This document shows, piece after piece, positions 22,732-32,254 of a DNA stretch of 64,000 nt (position 1 is its first letter; each line of letters opens with the position of its first letter). Source of the DNA: Adenophora triphylla var. japonica. Taxonomy: Eukaryota; Streptophyta; Magnoliopsida; Asterales; Campanulaceae. The stretch covers positions 123,484 through 187,483 of the forward strand of contig JAFEMH010004891.1 in the NCBI GenBank assembly GCA_022495995.1, written 5' to 3'. The translations under genes and the position numbers were made by a program. The notes beneath the pieces were generated by a model. That model was not told the origin of the DNA and did not search any database. It saw only the letters and a list, made by a program, of their open reading frames with translations.

Positions 22732-25148
22732 TTGATTTTTTAAATTTTATATTGAATTTTTGAAAATGATATGTATGTAACGGGTGGAGGTGGAAGAAGA
22801 AGTGGTAGAATGATCATTCCATATATCAATGATTTGGGGACTTTTGGGGAATAACAGGGTGGAGGTGGAAGAAGACTACTAAATCCATTAAATAGACTCA
22901 CAACTGTTAAATGTATGTAAAGGGTGTTAGTCTTTTTCTTATATCGTTGAAATTTTTGCTATCTTTTTAACGTCGTTAGGGTACGTTCCATAATATGAAA
23001 TGTGATGAAAAAGTACGTTACATTAAGATGTCAAACCGTAGTATTTTTCATTAATTGTAAAAATTGTATATTACGTTAACCCAATTTGTCGTTCACCCCA
23101 CCTTCTTGTTCATTGCATTATTTTTTATTTTTTATTTTTTTCTTTTCTCTTAAAAGAAGGGGATCAACACATTTCACCGCTCCTCCCTTGATGCACTTCA
23201 CAGAGGCGCCTAGCTATGGTAGCCGGAGGGCAATGTCATTCCCTCTAACCACTGGTGAGATCATACTTATTTACTTAAAAAATGTTCATCTTGTTTGTAT
23301 GATTGAAAATAATGCAATTGATTCCTTTGTTTAATTTAATTAAATTGGTTTATTAAATCATGTCACGTGCAATTTACGTGATAATATTTAGGGAGTGGCG
23401 TGGTTATCACGATAAAAAATACAATAATTGTTTGGGTAAACTTTTTATTAGGAGCCAAATGTTAGACACAATAGGAATTGCTATTACTTTAGCTTGTTTT
23501 ACCCTTGCTATCTTCAATCAAATGTTGACTGAGGAAGTTGTCACCCATTCCTAAAATTCAATCCATGCTCAAAAATATTACGAGTGCCAAATCAAATGAC
23601 AAAAAGGTTCATGAAAGCCTGAGTTTTTATCATGGGTTTGAATAATTCTCCCTCCCTTGTAGAAAAAGTGTCGCACTTTTCATTTTCGTCACATCTCTCT
23701 TAATGGTTATTCGTACATGTTAATCTCAGTTTATGCTTTTGCTCGGTACGTAAATGTATCATTTACTCTTTTCCTTTTCACTATATCATTTTTCATATGA
23801 ACATTTTTTAAGTTGAGAAGACAGATCACACAACTTTCGTTTATTCACCAAATTTTCCAAAGGGCATACAAGAATCTCAATCTACTTCATATTCATATTT
23901 GTACTTTCCTGTCACATTGATGTTGGAGTTCTTTCAGATAGCATTTGATGCTATTATTCAACAAATTTTCCAAAGGGCATACAAGAATCTCTTCCCAACA
24001 AAGTCCAATAAATGGAGAAGTAGAAAAAGGCACAAGGGTGAGCATGGATTTCGATTGGACCTATAGTAAGCTTTATTATAGGTTTCAGCTTAAAATCAGT
24101 TTATGTCAATATCAATAAAAAAATACACAAATACCATTATGATTACACAATAAAATTGTAAGTAATACACGAATAATTAGAGAAGATGAGAATGGGACCA
24201 CTTTTCTTGTCATTAGGACCCCCTACTCTTTATTATATTTGTCTTCATACCCCTACATATTTTTCCTTACCCATGATTTAAGGGGATGGTAGGATATCTT
24301 AGGGCCACTTCCCCCCACCACAACTAAGCTGTGTTTGTGTCAAACCTATGATTTTTTTTTTTTGTTGTTAACTTCCTCTGTCATGAGAAAAGACTTACAG
24401 TATCAAAATGAACGTTTATATATATATTTTTTTAAAAACATCTTTAATGTTTTTTAAATAATTTTATCCGTATATATTATTTTACCATTTTTATTAATTT
24501 TTTATTATTTATAACAAAACTAAAAATTTAAAATGGATAACGAGATTTTTTTTAATATTTACCATTAAATTAAAACATTTTTAGAATCCCCTCTTGAGAT
24601 CTTTCCAAAAAATAAATAAATATGAAGAATCCATCTTGAATAATAAAAGACATTTATTTATGGATCGAGGAAGTCTTTTTTATTTTATTTTCTTGGTTTG
24701 TCTACAATATAATTTCTGTAAACAAAAAAAAATACTTGGACGGAAGGAGTATTTCTTTCAACTTTCACTTAATTTCAATTGTAATATATTATGCACCTTT
24801 TTGTAGTCTTTCTTCAATTATAACAAAGAAAAAATAAAGAGAATTTCAAAAAGTCTTCAAGCCACAAGCATCAATATAAGTATCAACAAGGTTAGCTTCT
24901 CTAGTTTTCTTTAAAATTACGATTCATAGGCACAATTTAAAATTAAAATTGCATCTAAAAATTAAAAAACTATAATTTTAGTTAATGGTATTCTTAATAA
25001 GGGTATAAAGGAGATATTGAAACTAAGTTGAAAGAGTAAGATTTTATATAATATTGACTTCCCTAATTCAAATACAATTGGTAATTTTGGTAAAATAATT
25101 TTATGACTTTTTTAGCAAAGAGTTATATTTCTATTTGGAAAAGGACAT
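22732..25148. other. Spacer of duplication copy 2, right part
   Basis: Counterpart of 6130-8449, with an extra segment of about 100 bp at 23115-23250 and a duplicated stretch of about 30 bp at 23850-23880 copied from 23962-23990. Only the 64-residue ORF at 23360 is open. Confidence 0.5.
23360..23554 (+). CDS. Small hypothetical ORF, 64 aa
   Basis: The frame encodes a basic N-terminus followed by one probable membrane segment (about residues 36-53) and a short acidic tail. The counterpart in copy 1 (6681-6872) carries a one-base deletion before the tail. I recognise no family. It may be an exon fragment captured with its neighbours rather than a gene. Confidence 0.2.
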   Translation: MSRAIYVIIFREWRGYHDKKYNNCLGKLFIRSQMLDTIGIAITLACFTLAIFNQMLTEEVVTHS

Positions 25149-25729
25149 TGTTAAATATGTAAATATCTTTTAGACATGTAAATATATTGTATTATATTTA
25201 GAATATGACTAATATTACTAACAAATCTCTTTCCTTATAAGTGCCAATCTATGTTTCCTTGTAAGAGTTGGATTGCATCAAATAAGGAATAGTATGACTG
25301 ATTGAAAAACTTCTCAAAGGTACATATAAATATAAGACCTCGACACCTTGAGAAGATACGAATTGAGAATTCTTTGAAAGATAAAAACTTTTGTTATTTA
25401 CGAATTCAAGATATTCTGCTTAGAATAGTTTCTCGTTAGGAAAGGAAGATTGTTCTTGGTTTAGAAGTTGGTTAGAACTTGTTTTTAGTATTTTAATCTT
25501 TTTGTTTCACTTATTCATATTTTCCTTTGTAAAACAAATTTTAATAGTGAAAACCTTTTTGGGATTAAAGCCTTGTTTGATGGGTCTGAACCAGTAAACG
25601 TTTAATTCTGTGTTCTTTTATTTTATTCAGTTGTTTATTGGTGGATGTGTGAACAGTTGTAACTCACATCTGTACTCACATCCGTGATCTGTTATGTTGA
25701 ACTGATTTCCTAGCTACACTAAACTTTCA
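25149..25729 (+). repeat. 5' LTR of Copia element A, dup copy 2
   Basis: It has the same TGTTAAATATG start and CTTTCA end as 8450-9029. The primer-binding site that follows at 25732-25743 carries two substitutions and is probably non-functional. Confidence 0.8.
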
Positions 25730-25790
25730 ATTGATATCAGAGTCAACTCTCGACATATTACTTAGTGTTGATCTAGAAAGTGTAGTCATA

Positions 25791-26574
25791 ATGGAATGTC
25801 AAAATCATCAAAACAAGCCTCCAGTTTTGGATGTCACTAATTATTCTTTTTGGAAGTCTAAAATGCGTAACTACATCAAATCAATTGATGAAAGTGTATA
25901 CTTGTTGCTTGGCAACCTCCCACTATGAAGAAGAAGCCTATATCCGGTGTTGGTGAATCTATTTTTGAAAGAAAACATGAGGAAAGATGGACTCTTGATG
26001 AAATCACCTCTGCAAATTATAATTCTAAAGCCATGCGTGCTATTTCGAGCCATATTTCTGGAAATATGTACAAGATTATCACCAATAAATGTATTGCTAA
26101 AAATGCTTGAGATATCTTGCAGATGCAATGTGAGGGGATTCCAAGTGTTAAGTCCACTAAACCTAGAATTTTAATGGATAGATTTGAACTTCTTAGAATG
26201 GAGGAGACAGAAGACATTGTCTCCTATGCTGCTAAGATCCATGAGATCTCTAATAAATGTACCAGTATTGGTGAGTCTATCTTTAATGCAGGACTTGTGA
26301 GCAAAATTTTGAGGACCTTACTTGAAAGGTTCAACATAAAGGTTTCTGTCATAAAGGAAACTAGTGACACCGTGTTTGAGCTAAATCTTGAGGCTCAGAA
26401 AAAGAACAAGGTCATAAGCCTTGCCCTCAAAAGCTCTGCAGCTATTCCAAAAGAACTGGTTGAGCTCTCATCAGAAATTGACAAGTCAAGCCTTGAGGAT
26501 GAGGATTTGGCCCTCATTTCTAAAAAAGTCGGTTATATGCTGAAAAATAAGAGGATAAGCAAGTTTTCCAACAG
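25791..26574 (+). pseudogene. Copia element A gag, broken and truncated (copy 2)
   Basis: This is the counterpart of the gag at 9091. It shares the in-frame TGA (26108-26110) with copy 1. It has its own 10-bp deletion near 25893 that shifts the frame, and a 39-bp in-frame deletion near 26370. It stops at about 26574 inside the region before the zinc knuckle, where oppositely oriented Gypsy DNA begins. Confidence 0.83.
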
Positions 26575-26580
26575 ATCCTC

Positions 26581-26871
26581 TTACATGTCTAAATCAATGA
26601 GTTTGATTGTCAACTCAGTGCCTCCTATTCCCAAAGTGCAATTCTTGTAAACTGTGGTGATAGGTATAGCTTCTTTTGCAGGTGTGTCTATCACTAACGG
26701 TATTTGTAATGCTTCGGGTTGCAATTTCAACTTCGTAGCTACGCATTTACTAACTACTGAATGTGTAGCTCCAATATCTATCAACACATAAACATCGTAG
26801 GAATTTAACTGAAGTGTACCTGCCACGAGATCATTGTCCACATTGGTCGCTTTCGCTGTCATAGTGAACAC
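26581..26871 (-). pseudogene. Gypsy element C aspartic protease fragment
   Basis: The peptide contains YDVYVLIDIGATHSVVSK, the retropepsin active-site region with DIGA in place of the usual DTGA, and ends at ..TIKLIDLDM just before the expected ..DVILGM motif. The protease would cleave the Gag-Pol polyprotein. It is cut off by the junction at about 26575. Confidence 0.82.
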
Positions 26872-28013
26872 TCGTCCACGACCTCCACCCTTTCCTCCAT
26901 TACTTCCTTTAGCTCCTGAGGCTGGGTCATCCTTCTTAGGTTCAGGACATTTCCACTTCGGATCATGTCCAACCTTGTCACAGTTGTGGCATTTCCGCTC
27001 CTTGTAGTAACATATCTCTGTCTTGTGAGCTCCATCACAGATAGTTCACTTATCGTAACTCGTGAATCCTCGGGCCCCGCCCTTGTTCCATTCCTTCTTG
27101 TTGTTACTGAAGTTCTTGTTGTTGCTGTTGTTGTTGTTGGAATACTTGTTCCCATAGCTGCCTTTATCGTGACTGTCATCTACCGCCTTTCTCTTGTGGT
27201 TGTAATGGTCCTTGTCTCCATTCCCATTCAACCCTTTGTTCCCATCGGATTCCTTGGTCACAGTCTTCCCCTTTTCCTCACGACGGTTGCGATAACTATC
27301 TGCCTCCTTCTCTACGATCTCGGCCCTATCCAGTACTGCTGAATACGTTGCCAAATCCAACGGAGTAATCCTATACCTGATTCGATCACTCAGCCCTGCC
27401 TTGAATTTCCTTGCTTTTTGCTCTTCGGTATCAAAGAACCTTGGAGCAAATTCCAGTAGATCAGTAAACTTCTCACCATATTCTGCCACGGTCTTGCTTC
27501 CTTGCACTATGGTTAAAAACTCTGCCACTTTAGCATTCCTCACACTAGCAGGATAGTACTTTTCGTTAAACATATTCTTGAACATAGTCCAAGTAATTGC
27601 CGCATCACCGCTAGCCATAGCAGCTCGTTTTTCTGCCTCCCACCACGACTGAGCCTTTCCCCTTAGCATAAAAGTCGCGAATACTACTTTTTGTTCCTCC
27701 GTGCAAGTCAATGTCTCAAAAATTCTTTCTGTACTTTTGATCCAGTCCTCTGGCTTTTCTTTCACCGTGTCTGAGAACGTATCGTGGTTCCTCCTCTAGA
27801 ATAATTCTAATGGGTCACGTAACTGTAGCGGGGGTGGTGCTGGAGCTAATCCAAACTTGACCTATTCCGGCCACTGTCTCGTGTCGAGTTTGAAGAAGAT
27901 TGGCCATGTTCGGGTCCAGTTGTCCTTCTCCATTTCTGTTTCCATTATTGTTGTTACCACCGTTTTCGTTGTTGGCGTTTTGTCCGGATCTTGTGCGCGA
28001 CGACATCTTTGGA
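26859..28013 (-). pseudogene. Gypsy element C gag with zinc-knuckle region
   Basis: The start is near 28006 (MSSRTRSGQNANNENG.., Asn/Gly-rich). A frameshift near 27830 separates it from the retrotransposon gag domain at 27046-27765 (..RIFETLTCTEEQKVVFATFMLRGKAQSWWE, cut here by width; then ..FNEKYYPASVRNAK..). A Lys/Asn-rich linker and a degenerate Cys/His stretch (26940-27050) follow, leading into the protease. Gag forms the particle. Several frameshifts make it non-functional. Confidence 0.85.
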
Positions 28014-28787
28014 TTGCTTTGTTTCAGTTATATGAACTTATTTCATTGATACTTATCATGAATATGGTACAACAGTACATTTACATGCATGACTATTATA
28101 TTTAACTTCTACACTTTGTGCTAGCTTTTTACTTGCTAGTTTTCCCTTTCGCTCGTTAGTCACTTTACTAGACTACGGTTTGGTTCACATCTTCTCTACA
28201 CGAAAGTTTTATTCATTTGGCCTTTGGTACTAGACCATTAACTTAATGTTCGTTAGATGGTTCGTTAACTTTGAGATTTTTCGTCTCAGAAAACTTTAAC
28301 TTTTATTATCCTACTAACCTTTTATACCTGGTCAGTCACATAATTTTTCGTCTCCAAAAGACTTTACGATTTACTTTTCAACTAACGTTTTACTTAGTTA
28401 GTTTGACTTCATCTTACTAGTCGTTGTACTTGACTAGTTCCAATTTTTATTTCCAGGGTCGTCTTTCTTCGACCCATGGTTTCACAAGTCATTTCACTTG
28501 GCTAGTTTCACTTCTCTTGTTGTTTCTCAACAAGTTAAACTTCTAACTTTTCTTTATAAGGGATAGTTAATTATCATACTTGGTACGAGTAATAAAATTA
28601 ACTAAAACTTTTATTAATACTGAATTGGTAAAAGAACATAAACTGTCTCAATATCCTTTCTACTATAAATAAAAATTCAATCTCAACTGAAAACTACTAG
28701 ACTAAGTCTGAGTCAATCTTAAGTAAAATAACTCCCAGGACTTCTGATTAGCCATCAGTGCGTCCTCTCTGGTCTTCCACTTGATCT
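28014..28787 (-). other. Leader of Gypsy element C between the coiled-coil ORF and gag
   Basis: No coding sequence found. It shows loosely repeated motifs such as TTTCGTCTC followed by AAA..ACTTTA, and several CTAGT-type words. It probably belongs to the long leader typical of some plant Gypsy elements. Confidence 0.4.
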
Positions 28788-29220
28788 CTAGATTCCACAC
28801 TTCTCGTGTTCGGTTGCTAGCATGTCATATTTGGCTTGGATCTCTAATTTCTCTGCATATATCTGGTAGCCTGACATCCTTAGCTCCAGTTCACACTTTT
28901 CTTGTTCATCTATCTTCTTCTCGAGGTCATACACTCGCTTTTCTTCATCCAGCAATTTCACACTTAACTTGTTCCACTCTCTGTTAGCTATTTTAATATG
29001 TATCTCCCTGTTTCTGAGTTTCTGGTTACTCTCAGTCAGCTTATTCTCTATAAACTCCACATCTTCATTACTTATCATAAAGAGCATGTTGCAGACTCTC
29101 TACTTTTGCCTTTTCTTGTTTCAAATCTTTAGTGATCAATCTTATACGGTGGTTCATGGCTGCAATTGTCTCCTTGAGTGCAACACTATATCTCACAGAC
29201 TTCCTTGGTCTTCGTGCCAT
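28788..29220 (-). pseudogene. Additional coiled-coil ORF between primer site and gag, element C
   Basis: From ATG 29220 the frame reads MARRPRKSVRYSVALKETIA.. for 50 residues to a TAA at 29068. An overlapping frame (28788-29087) continues ..NEDVEFIENKLTESNQKLR.. with dense Glu, Lys and Leu in heptad-like spacing and ends near 28788. Joined by one frameshift it would be about 145 residues, strongly helical and likely coiled coil. It lies upstream of gag and is separate from it. Its role is unknown. Confidence 0.6.
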
Positions 29221-29449
29221 AATCCTACACACATGAGATAAAGAACTTAATTAGACTAACTCCAATGCATAATATATACACTTTTTTTAAAATAAGGCAA
29301 AAATATAATCCTCAAAGCATACAAGTAAGTTGTTCCTCCAACTTCTTTTACTTAGCTCTAAGTTGAATAGGCTAACTCTCATTTCTCAAGGTCAATTCAA
29401 CTATCTTCAAGTACTTAAGCCTAATTCTCCCATAAGACCTAAAGCCATT

Positions 29450-29461
29450 GCTCTGATACCA
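29450..29461 (-). promoter_or_regulatory. Primer-binding site of Gypsy element C
   Basis: The minus strand reads TGGTATCAGAGC, complementary to initiator methionine tRNA, two bases inside the LTR end at 29464. Confidence 0.93.
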
Positions 29462-29463
29462 AC

Positions 29464-30221
29464 TGTAACACCCCTAATTTTTCCATACATAAATGAGCAT
29501 TCAATGGCAATAAATAATACTTCAAGATATTAGGGTTACCACCCACAAACCCTATTACATCATAAATGTCATTAAATACCATAAATAACCTAATAAATGT
29601 GGAAGCGAAAATAAATACTTAATGTCTCAGCTAGTAAAATCACGCAAGCCATTAATGTACTTACAACCAAATGAAATAGAATAATAATTCAATAACCCTA
29701 ATTATTCTCTACACGTCGCCCTTCTCGCGACCAATCCGATCCCCTTCTACTTAGAACCTGAAAAGAAAAATTTAATGGAGAAAAGGTGAGCGAACGAATG
29801 CTCAGTAAGTTCATACGAAGTCTCTTCGGGTACTAAGAAGAGACGACCAGAATGAATACTTCAATAACAAAATACATGGATAGGTTAATTTAACTTTATA
29901 ATGGACTGTGGTACAATACAGTCAAGACAACATTTAAGATTATCTTCAAAGGATTATGGCACTACGATTCAAAGGGATTCACACAATTTTCGCCAATTTC
30001 AACGTACATTATAACCTCAATACCAAAGATACAATTTAATACACCTAGCTTCATCAAGCCATTAGTGTGGGTCGAAACATATATGATATCCACACATATA
30101 TATGCTCGGGGTCTAGAATTGCCCTTATAATCAGACAATTCCTGAGAGAAGGCATGTGATCACTCATGCAATCCTTAATAAGAACAAGTCTTTTTCTAAC
30201 TAGACAAGTTCTGACAATGTC
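29464..30221 (-). repeat. 5' LTR of element C, piece next to primer site
   Basis: On the plus strand it begins TGTAACACCCC (LTR 3' end on the element strand). It is interrupted at 30221 by element D. The ATGTC at 30217-30221 is the target site duplicated at 43044-43048. The LTR resumes at 43049. Confidence 0.85.
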
Positions 30222-30710
30222 TGTCACGACCCTAAATCTAGGCACATTTTGGTCACACGTGGAGCACGCGGGAGTAGGGTGCATTGCATCTCATATTATG
30301 CATTATATGTTAATTGGTTTTATTATGTGTTTATTTGGCTAAGTTGCTAAATAACGTGATAGAGAAGCTTTTTCTTCTTACCTTCTCAGCTCTTCTACTT
30401 CTCTCTCGGTTCTTCTCTTTCTCTCCGTACCAACGTATCTTTCCATTAGCCTAGGGTTACCTTCAGAAATTCGTAGAAAATCATCCGTTGTTTCGTTTCA
30501 AATTTCGACTTCATATTTGTGATCAGGGAGTTGATTAGAACAAGAATAGCCGATTAAATCTTCTTTTTATTTCGATAAATTTTGATAAGTTATTATAATT
30601 TCTTTCGATAATTGTTCATTCAATATTTAATATTGATATTATGTAATATAAATGGTTCTTGGTATTTTAGAGCAATTTAATTTGGTGTAAAATGGGATGA
30701 TTAGCAATTA

Positions 30711-30966
30711 CTCCCTTCGTTTCGGAGAACTTTACCCCTTTACTATTGAGAACGGAAAATAAGAAATAATGTTATTAAAGTATGTGTTGTGAGTGGGAGG
30801 AGAGAGAATGAGTGGAGAGAATAGTAAATTTGAAAAGTGTTGTGAGTGGGAGGAGAGAGAATGAGTGGAGAGAATAGTAAATTTTTTTTCCTTTTTAGAA
30901 AAGTGGGACTTTAAAGTGGGACGCCCAAAATAGTAAAAGGGGTAATGGTTTATGGGACAGAGGGAG
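30711..30966. mobile_element. Stowaway-like MITE in the 5' LTR of D
   Basis: Ends are CTCCCTTCGTTTCGG and GGGACAGAGGGAG with TA on both sides. The 3' LTR shows the empty site (GCAATTATATGGG near 41045), which proves a TA target duplication. Inside is a direct repeat of about 60 bp containing GAGAGAGAATGAGTGGAGAG. Confidence 0.92.
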
Positions 30967-31031
30967 TATATGGGACCAAGTGTCTGTTATACACAATACT
31001 CGGATTATGTGAAAGAAAGGTTTTAGATATA

Positions 31032-31287
31032 CTCCCTCCGTCCCGAAAAACTTTACCCCTTTACTATTGAGAACGAAAAATAAAAAATAATGTTATTAAA
31101 GTATGTGTTGTGAGTGGAAGGAGAGAGAATGAGTGGAGAGAATAGTAAATTTGAAAAGTGTTGTGAGTGAGAGGAGAGAGAATGAGTGGAGAGAATAGTA
31201 AATTTTTTTTTCTTTTTAGGAAAATGGAACTTTAAAGTGGGACGCTCAAAATAATAAAAAAAATAATGTTTTATGGTATAGAGGGAG
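31032..31287. mobile_element. Second MITE of the same family in the 5' LTR of D
   Basis: It has CTCCCTCCGTCCCG and TAGAGGGAG ends, and the interior matches the MITE at 30711-30966, including the internal direct repeat. The equivalent site in the 3' LTR is occupied by an unrelated MITE (41115-41374). Confidence 0.9.
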
Positions 31288-31446
31288 TAAATCTTTTTGG
31301 TGTAAAGTTAATCACCTATGATTGGATTCATGTTCTCAGTATGGAAAGCTCAATTAGTTAAGTGCTCCATCATATAGGTTTGGTGAAAACTAAGCAACTG
31401 AGTAAATTATGGTTCATCAATACCTTTAGCGGGAGACTTATATATA

Positions 31447-31727
31447 CTCCCTCCGTCCCACTATAGTTGACACCCAAGGGGTGGGTTCAAAAACTAAAAA
31501 AAAAAAAAAAAAAAAAAAATGTGTGGTAAAAAATGAAGAGAGAGAATGAGTGGGATAAATAGTAATGTTGGTTGAATAAATTGAGTGGTGAAAAATGAAG
31601 AGAGAGAATGAGTGGTGGGGTAGAGTGAATATAAAAATATAAAAACTTGGTTATTTTTGAAAGGTGTCAAGTATAGTGGGACGGCCCAAAATGGAAAGAA
31701 GTGTCAAGTATAGTGGGACGGAGGGAG
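31447..31727. mobile_element. Stowaway-like MITE at the 3' end of the LINE
   Basis: CTCCCTCCGTCCCACTATAG and ATAGTGGGACGGAGGGAG ends with TA flanks. It lies between the left target-duplication copy and the T tract of the LINE, so it inserted after the LINE. It contains a run of about 24 A. Confidence 0.88.
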
Positions 31728-31792
31728 TATATATATATTTTTTTTGGCGAAAAGGGCGATGTCCCCTAAATTTTATTGAAAAATAAATATTA

Positions 31793-32192
31793 CTCCCTCC
31801 GTCCCAGACCAAGGGTATATGGGGGGATTTCACGCTTCTTAAGAATTTTTTTAAAAAATGAATAAAAGTTAAATGTGAGATAGAGAATAGTAATTAAATG
31901 TGTGGTAGAAAATATGAAAGATAATGTAAAAGTTAAATGTGTGGTAGGGAATAGAAGAGAGAATGTAAAAGTTAAAAATATTTAATAGGAGAGAGAATGA
32001 GTGGGAGAAATAGTAGTTAAATGTGTGGTAGGAAATAGGAGAGAGAATGTATAAGGATATAATGAATGGTTTTTTTGTAAATATATGAAGATGATAAGAG
32101 TATTAATATATTCAAAACTTCGCTTTTTGGAAATGAACTCTTGTCCGGACGTCCCAAAAGGGAAAGATGAACCCTGGTCCTGACGGAGGGAG
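31793..32192. mobile_element. Stowaway-like MITE in the LINE 3' region, 400 bp
   Basis: Ends CTCCCTCCGTCCCAGACCA and TGGTCCTGACGGAGGGAG, with TA flanks. The interior contains several repeats of GTTAAATGTGTGGTAG-like sequence. It disrupts the LINE 3' untranslated region. Confidence 0.88.
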
Positions 32193-32254
32193 TACAATAA
32201 ATAAAAGAAAAATCATAAAATTAAATAAAGAAAATTAAAAAATAAATAAAAAGG

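Larger units (their letters stand above)
16967..26574. repeat. Segmental duplication, copy 2
   Basis: This is the second direct copy of the block at 1-9921. It ends inside the Copia A gag at about 26574, where it joins the protease region of an oppositely oriented Gypsy element. It carries more damage than copy 1: intron 1 and part of exon 2 of the protease gene are deleted, exon 1 has frameshifts, and about 329 bp are replaced by a 25-bp filler. It also has insertions near 19292 (about 34 bp) and 23115-23250 (about 100 bp). The match appears to continue left of 16967 into protease exons 3-8, whose copy 1 partners would lie outside the window. Confidence 0.93.

Noticed and set aside
26965..27342. 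Plus-strand hydrophobic frame of 125 aa
   Set aside because: Antisense of the Gypsy C gag, which is clearly the coding strand.
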